The notes beneath the pieces are model-generated. The model was not told the origin of the DNA. It made no database searches and was given only the letters and a program-made list of their open reading frames with translations. From Rheum nobile (taxonomy: Eukaryota > Streptophyta > Magnoliopsida > Caryophyllales > Polygonaceae), in NCBI GenBank assembly GCA_027886185.1, contig WOAB01000093.1:6758001-6822000 (forward strand): a DNA stretch of 64,000 bases, read 5' to 3'. A program made the translations under genes and the position numbers. Below, one piece after another: positions 1 to 11,030 of this stretch (positions are counted from its first letter, which is position 1; each line of letters starts with the position of its first letter).

Positions 1-1006
1 ATCTGACCGTTGGCGCCCTGATCACAGAGCAGGGCTGCAGCCCCTACACCCCAACCTGGAGGGAGACTTGCGCCTGTTAATCCCCTAGGATGTTGGAGGG
101 GAGAATCGAACCCCCGATCCTTTGATATGAGGGCATGTGGAATACCCATCATATCACCAATTGAGCTGCAGCCCAATTGGTGATATAATGGGTATTCCAC
201 ATGCCCTCATATCAAAGGGTCGGGGGTTCGATTCCCCTCTCCAACATCCTGGGGGATTAACAGGCGCAAGCCTCCCTTCAGGTTGGGGTACAGGGGCTGC
301 AGCCCTACTCTATGATCAGGGCGCCAACGGTCAGATCGCCGATCGAGGCAGACCGTGGGCTAGGCCGCTGGGTCAGAACGCCGAACGAGGTAGACCACGG
401 GAAGGCGGACCCAGGTGGGCTCGGATCACATCATAAAAGTGCACTTTTATGATGAGGTTTGAGCCCACCTGGGACCGCCTTCTCTTGGTCTGCCTCAAGT
501 CGGCGATCTAACCCAGCGGCCCAGCCCACGGTCTGCCTCGAGTCGGCGATCGGACCGCTGGCGCTCAACCCTCCCCAGGTCTGCAGACCGTACACCCCAA
601 CCCATCTCCTGGTAAGCGCGAGGCTACACCAGGTGGGTTGCTGTCGGGGGGGATCGAACCCTCGACCTTTGATACAAGGGCACATGGAATGCACCTTGTA
701 TCACCAATTGGGCTGCAGCTCAATTGGTGATACAAGGTGCATTCCATGTGCCCTTGTATCAAAGGTCGGGGGTTCGATCCCCCCCGACAGCAAGGGGTTC
801 GATCCCCCCCGACAGCAACCCACCTGGTGTAGCCTCGCGCTTACCAGGAGATGGGTTGGGGTGTACGGTCTGCAGACCTGGGGAGGGTTGAGCGCCAGCG
901 GTCCGATCGCCGACTCGAGGCAGACCGTGGGCTGGGCCGCTGGGTCAGATCGCCGACTTGAGGCAGACCAAGAGAAGGCGGTCCCATGTGGGCTCAAACC
1001 TCATCA
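1..1006. repeat. Alternating inverted tetramer of a ~273-bp tRNA-like (SINE-like) unit
   Basis: Three palindrome centres lie near 168.5, 442.5 and 715.5, each about 273 bp apart, so four copies of one unit alternate in orientation (-,+,-,+). Base 1 pairs with base 336 around the first centre, so the window edge cuts the first unit. Each unit has an A-box-like stretch (CTCAATTGGTGATA, from about 719) and a B-box-like GGTTCGATCC (about 769), the internal promoter pattern of tRNA-derived SINEs. Copies 1 and 2 resemble each other more than copies 3 and 4, which suggests two hairpin dimers joined or homogenised within pairs. Copy 4 holds a 26-bp tandem duplication (about 767-818). The short open frames here are palindrome by-products. 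SINE identity is inferred from the boxes only. Confidence 0.7.
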
Positions 1007-1624
1007 CACATAGCCTAAAAAATTAAATATAAAAACACCAAACACTAGAAATTCTATAAGATTTTGTCACCGGGACTATATATCATGAAATCCAAGGTAT
1101 TAACCATATAGTCTATTTTACTGAGATTAATAATTTTTGTATTTCCTCGTCTAATGACCAAGAATATAAAAATAGGCTAAAATAAGATGTAATTAACCAA
1201 ACTAGTGAAAGTCTTTATCATATTAACTGAGGATCGAGGTGACAACAGTAAACATGCAATTCTTGTAAATTTACATATTTTTAAATGTTTGGTGTTTGGA
1301 GCCCTCAAATTATGGAATTATATCATATATATATATATATTTGTAGGTATGAATATAAACAGAAAAGCACAGAAACTAAGTCATACAAACTTGAATGTCA
1401 CTCCCAAACAAATTAAATAGAACATTAGTGTCTGGAACAGAGACTCCAAAAAAAACTATGTACCTTTTATGTCTGAAATTTGGAGAATAACATTGAAATC
1501 TAAATTTTATTTATATAGTCCAACGGCCTGCTTTGTTTCTAGAGGTCTTGTGTAAGTAAATAAATGAAATATTTTCATTGTATTATTAAACATATACATA
1601 TACAAATCAATATTAAAATAAGAA
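1007..1624. other. AT-rich intergenic DNA, nothing recognised
   Basis: AT-rich sequence with short TA runs (about 1322-1343) and no credible coding or RNA feature. The 71-codon frame at 1205-1420 has no recognisable domain and low-complexity content. Confidence 0.5.
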
Positions 1625-2145
1625 GGGAAATTCATGTTGGTGCCCCTGAGTTTAGGATTATTCATGTTGGTGTCCCACGATTAAGTTTTTTCCGGTTGGT
1701 ACCCCTAAGGTTTTAGTTTGTTCGCTTTGTAATCAAAAATTTTCATATATGTATCCTTTCGGTTCGAATTGATCAAATCCAAGCTCATCATTATGTTTAT
1801 TGTCCTCAACTTAGTAGGATTCGATTCCTAAAACAATCAAATCCATACTCGAACCATTCCGATTTGAATTCTTAAGGTCGAAAACGGGTTGTTACTTCGG
1901 AATTCAAATCGACATGGTTCGGACATGAATTTGAGTATTTTAGGAGTCAAATCTTACTAATTTGAGGGCGAGGAACACAATGGTGGACTTGAATTTGATC
2001 AATTCGAACCAAAATGGTGCAAATATGAAAAAGTTTGGTTACAAAGCGAATAAACCAAAACCTTAGGGGTACCAACCGAAAAAACTTAATCGTGGGACAC
2101 CAACAGGAATAACCCTAAACTCATGGACACCAACATGAATTTCCC
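1625..2145. mobile_element. Mutator-type foldback MITE with ~250-bp terminal inverted repeats
   Basis: The sequence starts GGGAAATTCATGTTGG and ends with its reverse complement (CCAACATGAATTTCCC). The arms stay complementary almost to the centre near 1885, so the 521-bp element is a single foldback. It is flanked by aaataagaa (1616-1624) and aaatatgaa (2146-2154), a 9-bp duplication with one mismatch, which is the Mutator (MULE) length. There is no coding capacity, so it is non-autonomous. The arms differ at several sites, so the insertion is not recent. The superfamily call rests on duplication length and the long inverted repeats. Confidence 0.65.
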
Positions 2146-3156
2146 AAATATGAAATACTTGAATATTAAAATTATCGATGTACTATATAATTTGCTAGAA
2201 GGAGATATGTGGACTTGTATGTCCCGAGCCAATCGAAAACATCTCATTTGCGAAAAATCATGACTTTAATCTCGGAGCTTACATCTTCAAGCAATTAGTT
2301 AAGTGTAATGCATCTTATTTCTCTTGTTGTATTTCCAGTCATGATTTCAATGATTGTGCAGGGAGAAGTGAGGAAGATAAGAGAGATCAATTGTAGTAGT
2401 GGCACACCAAGTGAATAGATGGTAAGAGCCAGTATTTATTGGTATATTTGAGTTAAGAGAGAAAATTGTTTGTGCATTTTTTTAAACCTAATTGATTGCC
2501 TTATTCAACAGTCGTTTGAGTGCAAATTATATATGGAGTATCTTTTGAGTTAAGAGAGACAATTGTTTAAATGTTATGCGTTTTCTCTTGCCATAATCAT
2601 TTAAATCCGTTCAATCTCACAATTGAAACAACCATAGTCTGTTTTTTTTTTTCTTCTTTTTTATTTTGATGAATGTGAGTTTCAGGATGGATTATGGAGG
2701 TGGGTACTTATTGCCAAGTCTGTATGTTAAAATAGTCGGTTGCTCGTGTTTTAATTTTTTTGACTGTTTATTGTCCTAAATGTAAGTTTACCTAGAATTA
2801 CGCATATGGGCATTAAGTGCCATGACTATATCCTAGATTTAGGAAATGGAAGAGTTTTTATTTTTAAACTGTCGTTTGAGTATGTGTTAATTTTTTTTGT
2901 ATGTTTAGAATGTGAGTTTTAGGGGATTGTCATTTATTGTTTGTACTATATCTTATATTATACGGAGTATATAGATTAAGATGAGATGAAAGTAAAAAAT
3001 TAGGGGAAAAGTATATTAATTAGTTGTATGCATTAGTGGACAAAAGTCTATTTTATATATTTATAGATAGATAGATAAATAGATAGATATAAATATTTGA
3101 GTAACTAATTAATATAAACAAAAAAATAATGAAAGATAAAATAGTAAAACAAAATC
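2146..3156. other. AT-rich intergenic DNA, nothing recognised
   Basis: No gene or RNA is recognised. A GATA-type microsatellite (about 3065-3090) follows a TATATATTTATAGATAG stretch that recurs at about 3311 and 3451. Confidence 0.5.
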
Positions 3157-3240
3157 GTTAAGAAGGGGGATTGAACCCTAGACCTCTTGTATCATGAGAA
3201 TGTCTGTAACCATTGAGATACATTAGACGATGTGATTTAT
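3157..3240 (-). repeat. tRNA-like / SINE head remnant
   Basis: On the minus strand an A-box-like TATCTCAATGGTTACAG (about 3207-3224) is followed by a B-box-like GGTTCAATCCCCC (about 3166-3178). A-box to B-box spacing is tRNA-like, but no cloverleaf with paired acceptor stems is evident, so this is probably a SINE head or decayed tRNA-derived sequence rather than a working tRNA gene. Confidence 0.35.
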
Positions 3241-3290
3241 AATGAAAGATCAACAAAAAAATAAGAGATAATTTCTCATATTTATTGGGC

Positions 3291-3530
3291 ATTAATTACA
3301 CCCTTGGTCTATTTTATATATTTATAGATAGATAGATAGATAACTAGTTTAAGTTGTACATCTATGAAATAAATGACACTTGACAAATTGATTAAGTGAA
3401 TTGTCCAACAATGATTTTTATATATATTAATTATACCCTTGGTCTACTTTATATATTTATAGATAGATAGATAACTAGTTTAAGTTGACAAATTGATTAA
3501 GTGAATTGTCCAACAATGATTTTTTTATAT
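3291..3530. repeat. Two-copy tandem duplication with internal GATA microsatellite
   Basis: Copy 1 (3291-3420) and copy 2 (3426-3530) both run from ATTAATTA.ACCCTTGGTCTA through a TAGATAGATAG run to GTCCAACAATGATTTTT. Copy 2 lacks about 25 bp present in copy 1 (around 3357-3382) and has one fewer GATA unit. The block begins with the same TATATATTTATAGATAG seen near 3055. Confidence 0.75.
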
Positions 3531-3858
3531 ATCTAGAGTGGAACCTTTTCTCCACTGCAGTGTTTATATTTATATATTTCTTATTGATTCGTCTATGTTT
3601 ATATATAATATAACACAATCACATGTCATTCTCTTCTCTTTCCTATATGATATATTATACATGAATTTTTGTAATCATGTAGTCATTGATGTGCAATTTT
3701 GTAGCGTCCATTCAAATATAAAATTTCTCTTTCATCCGATATCGAATATAAATTTGAAATAGTCGGCACGTGTATGGCACGGGGGCTTGAACTATTTGTT
3801 TATAATTTATAATACACATACTGTAATATTAGCGTTGTGCATATTTCGATTAGACCAG
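3531..3858. other. Non-coding flank of the Athila-type insertion
   Basis: AT-rich sequence ending in accag (3854-3858), the left target duplication of the retrotransposon that starts at 3859. The 74-codon frame at 3538-3762 is low complexity and has no recognisable domain. Confidence 0.5.
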
Positions 3859-4867
3859 TGACAAGGGCTAAAGTCATGATGCCTAATCAAAGTAATCCTT
3901 AAAAACCTAACTAAGTATAGTAGGCAAGCAAGGGTCGAATCCCACATGGAGGTAGCAATCTTTCAAAGTGCAAAAGTTGGATGTCAAAGGTAACAAAGGG
4001 GGGTTTTGGTTTGGTTTGCAAGTAAATCAAAGTAAAGGATGTAATCAATTGGGAAAAGTAACTTAGCCAGACAAATATCCACCATTCATTTGATTGGTTG
4101 ATCCTAGATTATCTCTATTCCTTCATATGAATATTTCTGTCCCTATTCTGAAATAGTTATCAGTCCAACCGGTCTTGATAACCCTAACTATCGAACGCAC
4201 AAGAAACTATCAAGATATAGAACAATAGCAGCAAAAAGCATAGGAATTAACCAGGATACATGCAACACCACAACTCACAGCATTTTACACATAATCAATT
4301 CTCTTCACAATAAACTAGTCCAACTAGTCCTAGAATATCGTGTTTGCTACACAAGATAAGGGATTTCAACTCGAAATATCCAAACCCTAGCAATAGACAA
4401 TTACTAATATCAACTAGATGATCAAGCCAGTCAAATCAGCAAGAATCAATAGGAATAAGCACAAAGAGAAGAGATATAATCAAAGGAAAGGAAATAGAGT
4501 TATAATCTCACAATCAAATCAAACGAAGGCTTCAATTGTCGGACTAAGCAAAAGTTGCTTAGTTCTTCATAGTCTTGGAAACATAAAACTCAAAGGAAAA
4601 AACAATACGTAAACTGAATAATGCATGAATCATAATAAGAGGCTGCTAGGAAACTAGGTTATAACCCTAGCCAAAACCTAATGCTAAAGATAGAAAATAA
4701 TATCTTTCCAAAAAGAAATAAAACGGAATAAAAGAAAAGGAAATAAAATAAAAAGCAAATCTTCGGACGAAACTCTCGCGCGCGTCTGATGAATAGTTTT
4801 CCGCGACCGCGGCGGTGATTTCCGCGATCGCGGAAAAGCTCATGTAGCTTCTTCAGCTCTTCCTTCG
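3859..4867 (-). repeat. 3' LTR remnant of the deleted Athila-type element
   Basis: About 1.0 kb that matches the 5' LTR (7691-8705) at high identity, starting TGACAAGGGCTAAAG. Its U3 start is missing beyond CTCTTCCTTCGTCT near 4867. It contains two GC-rich palindromic words around 4797-4837 (CCGCGACCGCGG and TTTCCGCGATCGCGGAAAA). Confidence 0.85.
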
Positions 4868-5069
4868 TCTCATACCTGCATGTTAGTCTAAAAACAAAAC
4901 AAAAACAAAAATGAAACGAAACGAAACAAAATAAAACAATAAAAATAAAAATAATAACATGAAAACGAAAATACATGGAAAATAAATACATACCTCGGGT
5001 TGCCTCCCGAGGAGCGCCTTAGTTATTGTCGTGGCTCGACTTGGTGCTCTTCAACTCAACTTGGGTTGC
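4868..5069. other. 3' internal tail of the deleted Athila-type element
   Basis: A purine/pyrimidine-biased stretch (AAAACAAAA, AACGAAACG) precedes CTCGGGTTGCCTCCCGAG (about 4994-5011). The near-identical block at about 13802-13819 follows the integrase in the full-length element. This matches a position after integrase, so the deletion joins the end of protease to the post-integrase tail. Confidence 0.7.
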
Positions 5070-5795
5070 TCATATCAACCGAACACTTGGGGTCCATATT
5101 AGGAGGGTGTCTCTTTGCATCGTGTTGAATCCGACCCTCACCCCATCAAACTCCATTGTGAGTGAACCACTTCTCACATCAATCTTTGTTTGCGCCGTGT
5201 TCATAAACGGCCTACCCAGCATCACATGGGCTGCATTTCTGTCTTGCCCCGTATCCATCACAAAGAAATCCACAGCAAAAATAAGGTTATCAACCTCAAC
5301 CAGCACATCCTGCACGACTCCTTTGGGATACACACAGGAATTATCCGCCAGTTGGATCACTATCTCAGTCTTCTGTAATGGTCCGACCTCGAAAGACTCA
5401 TATAGTGAGAGAGGCAACACATTGATAGACGCACCCAAATCCAATATGGCTTTGTCGAACGTGGTGCCACCTATTTTGCAGGGAATAGTGAACATGCCTG
5501 GGTCACTGCATTTCTTGGGCAACCATTTTTGCAGCATAGCGGAGACATTTTCACTGACTTTGACCTTCTTCTTTTCCTTCACTACTTTCTTCTTCTTTAT
5601 TTTGCACATCTCCTTCAAGAATTTTGCATAGCGAGGAATGCTTTTAACGAGCTTGATCAAAAGGATATTTACCTCACAATTGCTGAAGGTTTCAAATAGC
5701 TCATTGTCGTTCTCCAGCTTTCTAGTGTCCTTCAGAGCCTCAGGAAAGGGTGCGGGTGGCTTCAACGAACTGAGCGGGGGAAAGTTGGGTCGCAC
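5070..5795 (-). pseudogene. Athila-type aspartic protease region
   Basis: Open frame of 241 codons carrying the retropepsin-like signature AILDLGASINVLP, with DLG in place of the usual DTG/DSG, followed by the downstream MLGRPFMNTAQTKID block. The protease would cleave the Gag-Pol polyprotein. Upstream in the element lie gag and a spacer with GC palindromes (5796-6152). Downstream the frame ends soon after the GRPF block, where RT should begin. It is probably a decayed part of one polyprotein rather than a stand-alone gene. Antisense frames at 5026-5631 are shadows. Confidence 0.8.
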
Positions 5796-6152
5796 ATAAT
5801 CATTATGGATGCCAGAGGCTAAACTGCGATCGCGGTTTGGGACCCGCGGTCACGGCTCTTCGTCTGGGCAAAATAAGTCTCCAGGAAGTTTTCCGCGATC
5901 GCGGATTTCTGTCCGCGATCGCAGATTTTCGTCGATAATTTTGTCGTCCCTAAGAACTTCTCCGCGATCGCGGAAATTTGTCCACGGTCGCGGAAATTCG
6001 CCAATTTTTCTATTGTCTTCAGCGACAATTCCGCGGTCGCGTTCATCTTCCCTACGGTCGCGGATTTCTTTCTGTTAGCCTCGAGTTTCCTCCACTTGTG
6101 TTCCTCTCCGTAGCGTCATGGAACATACATTCTCCCTCGGGTTTACTACCGT
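5796..6152 (-). repeat. Gag-protease linker filled with CCGCGATCGCGG-type palindromes
   Basis: At least six GC words of the form CCGCGATCGCGG or its variants (CCGCGGTCGCG, CCACGGTCGCGG) lie between about 5820 and 6065. On the minus strand they translate as repeats of the type RDRGQ.SAIAE. The same word is in this element's LTRs and in the solo LTR at 20996-21660. Confidence 0.75.
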
Positions 6153-7607
6153 TTAAGATGGTAGTTTTCCCGAGTCCCGGACTTCCAGTCTGCTCACTGC
6201 GATGGAGATTTGCCCCACTTGCTGCTCCAAGTTCTGAATACTTGACCGCATCTCTTGATTTTGTTGGACCATAGTGTTGGCCAACATTGTAACACTCTGA
6301 GCGAGAGTCTTGTGTTGCTGGACCAGCGCTTGACTTTGTGACCCCATCGAGGTCACAGTGCTAGCCAACGTCAATACGCTTTGGGTGAGAGATCTGATCA
6401 TGTCATCACCGGACATAGATGAACTTGAGCCTTGGCCTTGAGGTATTGGGTCATATTGAGCTTTAAATTGATGTTGTTGACCCCTAGGCTGTTGATATTG
6501 TTGTGGGCGCGGTAGGAACTGTGATGGCCTCTGTTGAAACTCTTGATTATCTTGGCCTTGAGGAGTGTTCTGCTGATTTCCATATCCAATCTGGGGTGAT
6601 CTCTCCACCCTAGATTGTAAGTGTTGGAGTACGGGTCATATCTTGGTCTAGGAGGACTGAAACCTCCTATAGCATTTACTTCAGCAGTGGGTTCCTGCAG
6701 CGTGGGACATGCATCAGTAGGGTGCATCGTGTCATAGCATATCGCACAAGACTTGACTTGCTGTTGGCCACCCTTCATCATGTATCTCCTCATCTTCTCC
6801 TTCATCTCAGCCATCTCAGAAATTAGTGAGGATGATGGTTGAGAGTCTACAGCCTTGACTGATTGGGCGCTCGCCCTCTTGCTAAACTGTCTTGAGCCCT
6901 CAGATAGCTCAAAGAATACCTCAAAAGCTACAGCAAGCGTCTTGTTTAGAATGTTCCCACCACAGGTTGCGTTCACCATCCTTCTCTCGTCATCAAGGAG
7001 TCCTCCATACAAATAAAATACGAGGTCTTGGTCAGAATACCCATGGTAGGGACAACTTGAAATCAACCTCTTGAATCTCTCGTAGTACTCATACAACGTC
7101 TCAGTAGCCTGTTGTTCAATATTGTTGATGCTCTTCTTCAGGCTATTGAGCTTCGTCGCAGGGAAGTACTTCTCCAGGAAGGCTTTCGTCATCTTAGCCC
7201 ATGTATCTATGCTTCCTGGGGCCAAATAATAGAACCAATCGTTGGCCGAATCCTTTAGAGAGAAAGGAAAGGCCCTCAGCTTGATCTGATCCTCAGTAAC
7301 GCCTCGTGGCTTCATGCTGGTGCAGACGGCGTGAAATTCAGACAGATGCTTGTTGGGGACTTCTCCACTCATCTCATGGAAGTGGGGTAGTAAATGGATC
7401 AGCCCAAATTTTAGCTCAAAGTTCACGCCATCCGCCAGCTCCAAGCGGTTGCTGCTGTAGATTCGGGACAGTCAACTGCCTCAAAGTTGGTGCTTCTTCA
7501 GCCATCTCTTGTTGTGTACGGGCTGCTACACGGTGTCTGGAAAGTGTTCTTCCGATCTCTGTATCAAAATCTAACAATGGAGAGTCAGTAGCACGGGTGT
7601 GGACCAT
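6153..7607 (-). pseudogene. Athila-type Gag, frameshifted
   Basis: Gag-like coding sequence in three frames: about 7607-7416, 7444-6398 and 6608-6153. The middle part carries the retrotransposon Gag core (DQIKLRAFPFSLKD, then W-rich YFP segments) and a CCHC zinc knuckle CAICYDTMHPTDAC (Cx2Cx4Hx4C). The last part is a Q-rich coiled-coil-like tail. The breaks near 7440 and 6600 mean no intact Gag is made from this copy. The likely start is the ATG at 7607. Its relative at 19348-16889 is one open frame. Confidence 0.8.
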
Positions 7608-7667
7608 AAGATAGGTCCACACAAAAGTTGGCACACAAACAAATACAAAGAAAAATTAAAACTTGCC

Positions 7668-7685
7668 TCCCCGGCAACGGCGCCA
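7668..7685 (-). promoter_or_regulatory. Primer-binding site, tRNA-Asp type
   Basis: Minus strand TGGCGCCGTTGCCGGGGA, which is complementary to the 3' end of plant tRNA-Asp as used by Athila-type elements. It lies 5 bases inside the 5' LTR edge at 7691. The identical site is at 19464-19481. Confidence 0.88.
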
Positions 7686-7690
7686 AATTT

Positions 7691-8885
7691 TGACAAGGGC
7701 TAAAGTCGTGATGCCTAATCAAAGTAATCCCTAAAAACCTAACTAAGTATAATAGGCAAGCAAGGGTCGAATCCCACATGGAGGTAGCAATCTTTCAAAG
7801 TGCAAAAGTTGTATGTCAAAGGTAACAAAGGGGGGGTTTTGGTTTGGTTTGCAAGTAAACAAAGTAAATCAAAGTAAAGGATGTAATCAATTGGGAAAAG
7901 TAACTTAGCCAGACAAATATCCACCATTCATTTGATTGGTTGATCCTAGATTATCTCTATTCCTTCCTATGAATATTCCTGTCCCTATTCTGAAATAGTT
8001 ATCAGTTCAACCAGTCCTGATAACCCTAACTATTGAACGCACAAGAAACTATCAAGATTTAGAACAATAGCAGCAGGAAGCATATGAATTAACCAGGATA
8101 CATGCAACACCACAACTCACAACATTTAACACATAATCAATTCTCTTCACAATAAACTAGTCCAACTAGTCCTAGAATATCATGTTTGCTACACAAGATA
8201 AGGGATTTCAACTCGAAATATCCAAACCCTAGCAATAGACAATTACTAATATCAACTAGGTGATCAAGCCAGTCAAATCAGCAAGAATCAATAGGAATAA
8301 GCACAAAGAGAAGAGATATAATCAAAGGAAAGAAAATAGAGTTATAATCTCACAATCAAATCAAACGAAGGCTTCAATCGTCGGACTAAGCAAAAGTTGC
8401 TTAGTTCTTCATAGTCTTGGAAACGTAAAACTCAAAGGGAAAAACAATACGTAAACTGAATAATGCCTGAATCATAATAAGAGGCTGCTAGGAAACTAGG
8501 TTATAACCCTAGCCAAAACCTAATGCTAAAGATAGGAAATAATATCTTTCCAAAAAGAAATAAAACGGAATAAAATAAAATAAAATAAAAAGCAAATCTT
8601 TGGACGAAACTCTCACGCGGGTCTGATGAATAGTTTTCCGCGATCGCGGCGGTGATTTCCGCGACCGCGGAAAAGCTCATGTAGCTTCTTCAGCTCTTCC
8701 TTCGTCTTCTCTCGTGGCTTTCTTCTCCATCTTCTTTAGGTCTTCATTTTAGCTCTTCAAAGCCACCAAATCCACACTTCTACTCCTCAACTCCAATCTC
8801 CACAATTGTGCTCTAAACCCATCCAAATGGTATCTAAAACTCTGGTAACAACTCTTAGTTAAACCCTATAAAGTAGCGCTGATCA
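7691..8885 (-). repeat. 5' LTR of the deleted Athila-type element
   Basis: 1195 bp from TGACAAGGGC to GCTGATCA, bounded outside by the target duplication accag. It holds CCGCGATCGCGG and TTTCCGCGACCGCGGAAAA words (8637-8674). It is intact, unlike the 3' copy. Confidence 0.88.
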
Positions 8886-8890
8886 ACCAG

Positions 8891-9196
8891 ACCCGTAAAG
8901 TTAAGGTCTGGTCCTCTGTCCGTATATATGTATAATTTTGGGTTTTCGTTAGGACTGGTTCAAACCAGAATTTGGACCGGAATGCATTTTTTTGGTTAAA
9001 AATCTCAAATTAGCCAAATACGAGTGGAGACATACAAGCCGACCCTAGTTACAGAACAATAGAACACAACCATCTCTCCTCTCGTAGTTGTATGTTCCAG
9101 TCGTCGGCCAGACGCCTCAGTCCTCACCGCCCCTTATCGTCGGACATACGCCCCTCATCGGCATTCGCCATTCCAACTTCATCCCTTCACCGGCTC
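8891..9196. other. Non-coding flank, possible decayed gene start
   Basis: Sequence right of the Athila-type insertion. Pyrimidine-rich CGTCGG words begin at about 9090 and lead into the 34-bp repeat. No reliable coding assignment. Confidence 0.35.
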
Positions 9197-9298
9197 GTCG
9201 TTGTCGGCTCATGGTCGCCTCACCGTCTTCGTCGTTGTCGCCTCGTGGTCGCCTCACCGTCTTCGTCGTTGTCGGCTCATGGTCGACTCACCGTCTTC
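9197..9298. repeat. 34-bp minisatellite, three copies
   Basis: Exactly three 34-bp units (9197-9230, 9231-9264, 9265-9298), each starting GTCGTTGTCG and ending CTCACCGTCTTC, with a few substitutions. A TATA-like CTATATAAGG (9303-9312) follows immediately. Confidence 0.85.
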
Positions 9299-9370
9299 GT
9301 CCTCTATATAAGGTTAGGTTAAAATTACTGAAAGTCTTTGAGATCTGCGTGCGGTGTCATTCAATGATAT

Positions 9371-9733
9371 ACTGAAAAGTTCACCTAATTGGTTGTTCAA
9401 ACTTGTTATTAAATTGCTGATGACTTTAAATTTTCTTTGTTCAAACTTGGAATTTGGAATGCTCTTGCACCCCTCGTCAATTGGTCTGATCCACAGTACT
9501 AACTTTTAAAGAATTTTGATTTGTCGGTCCAGATCTGATCGTTTTTCCCGTCCCGGTCTGGACCGGATGTGCAACCCTAAATACCGAACTAGTTGAAGCC
9601 CAGTTTAATAATATTATTTAGGGTTGTGCATCCGGTCCAAACCGGGATGGGAAAAACGATCAGATTCGGACCGACGGATCAGAATTCTTTGAAAGTTAGT
9701 ACTGTGGACCGACCAATTGACGAGGGGTGCAAG
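9371..9733. repeat. Inverted repeat: left arm and inner part of the right arm
   Basis: The left arm (about 9371-9579) ends CCGGATGTGCAACCCTA. After a short loop its reverse complement starts at about 9619 with TAGGGTTGTGCATCCGG and runs to 9733, where the solo LTR interrupts it. The arm resumes at 23157-23256, ending GGTGAACTCTTCAGTAT. The arm ends inside the loop resemble the TAGGG-TG termini of hAT-type MITEs, but the outer ends are not resolved. Confidence 0.7.
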
Positions 9734-9784
9734 TGTAATACCCCTCATTTTTAGTAAGGGTATTTGGGTAATTTTCCCAACCCT
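9734..9784 (+). repeat. Left end of solo LTR I (interrupted)
   Basis: Starts TGTAATACCCCTCATTTT, similar to solo LTR II (TGTGATACCCCGTAATTTT at 32675), and runs 51 bp before the Athila-type element at 9785. It is preceded by gcaag (9729-9733); the right partner after 23156 is acaag. Confidence 0.8.
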
Positions 9785-11014
9785 TGACAAGGCCGGAAAC
9801 CGGTGTCGTTTTCCTGTCAAAGAAATCCTAATTCACTTACTAAAGAGTATAGCAAGCAAGTCAGGGTCGATCCCACAGGGAGTCGGTTATCTGTATGCAA
9901 TAACGTGTGACTGACAAGTAACATGGGGGTTTTAGAGTAATTGTAAAGTAACAAAGACGCAAGATTTAACAGAAGAAGAAATATGATGAGGAAAAGTATT
10001 CCACTAGACAAATATCCACACAGCAGATGAAATAGGTTGATCACTGAAAACTATCGTTCCAAGTTCTTTTTACAATCTTATAGTTGTTTCCACCCTGATC
10101 TTAAGTACTATCGATTCTCACAGTTATCGATAGACTTATTACTATGTCACTGGTAAAGGACCACCGATTCTCACAGTTGTCGGCAGACTTTACCACTAAC
10201 ACAGCAATAGCAATGCACACAAGGATATAGGATACATGCAAATAGAAGGACACCCTACTACTTAGCATGCAAATAATTCTCACTCACGATTGCACGCTCG
10301 GAACCCCTATACGCAATAATCGTGTTTGCCACTAGATATGCACTCGGAACCCCTATATGCAAATCTTAGCACTATGATAGATGTCGAAAAACCTAGTTAG
10401 CTACGCTAGAAGAATCAACACAAATCGATAGACAATATGCTCAAGAGAATTAAACCAACTTTATAAGATATAGAACGAGGAATATAAATCTCACAACCAA
10501 TTCATTGCAGTGCTTCAATTGTCTAGCGAAACAAAGGTGTTTAGCTCTCCATTCGTTCAAACCCTAGAAGTGGAATGAATAAAAGAGAGGACCGAACTCT
10601 TTTTCAAAACTAGAAAAGATTCTTAAATAGGTTTTAGAAAATTAACCTAGCAAACAAAATAAGGAAATAAAATAATAGCAAATATAATATCCGAAAATGC
10701 TAAAATCGGAAACAAATAATCGTTGGCCGCGAGGCGTCGACCTCCACCGCGGGGCGGTGAGTTCCACCGCGGGGCGGTGGCTTCGCTTGTGCTGCCTTCT
10801 CTGAGATCCACCGCCGGGTCGCGGTGGCTTGTGGCGGCAAGACCAGCTTCTTCAAGTCTTCATCTTCTATATTCTCCACTAAGCTGTAAATCCTATGATA
10901 TCTTCACTTCTCAACTATTCTTCTGGATTACAGACTTAGCCTAAATCTACACCAAAACTCCATCTAAATCACGTCAATAATCACTAGTTAAGGTGCCTGA
11001 AATGACACATATCA
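9785..11014 (-). repeat. 3' LTR of the full-length Athila-type element
   Basis: Matches 19486-20721 at high identity, with scattered substitutions and a short indel near 10830, where the right copy has extra GCGCGGG-type bases. Its edges are TGACAAGGCCGG and ATCA. It contains two CACCGCGGGGCGGTG words (10745-10790) and CGCCGGGTCGCGGTG (10812-10826). Confidence 0.9.
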
Positions 11015-11030
11015 AATATCCCCACACTTA
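11015..11030 (-). promoter_or_regulatory. Polypurine tract of the Athila-type element
   Basis: On the minus strand TAAGTGTGGGGATATT abuts the 3' LTR start TGATATGTG. This is the normal place and composition of the plus-strand primer for reverse transcription. Confidence 0.75.

Larger units (their letters stand above)
3859..8885 (-). mobile_element. Internally deleted Athila-type Ty3/Gypsy retrotransposon (gag-protease only)
   Basis: Flanked by an exact 5-bp target duplication accag (3854-3858 and 8886-8890). Coding is on the minus strand: 5' LTR 7691-8885, primer-binding site 7668-7685, gag about 7607-6153, protease 5795-5070, 3' LTR remnant 3859-4867. RT, RNase H and integrase are missing between the protease and the 3' tail. 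The first ~185 bp of the 3' LTR and the polypurine tract are also gone: at about 4867 the two LTR copies stop matching. Because that loss cannot have preceded integration, it is a later deletion. Relative to 9785-20721 it is a second, diverged Athila-type family with the same layout in its gag-protease region. Confidence 0.88.

Noticed and set aside
137..1013. Several open frames of 65-184 codons on both strands
   Set aside because: They run through the palindromic repeat and mirror each other across its centres; composition and overlap show repeat translation, not genes.
5026..5631. 201-codon plus-strand frame
   Set aside because: Exactly antisense to the Athila-type protease, with no domain of its own.
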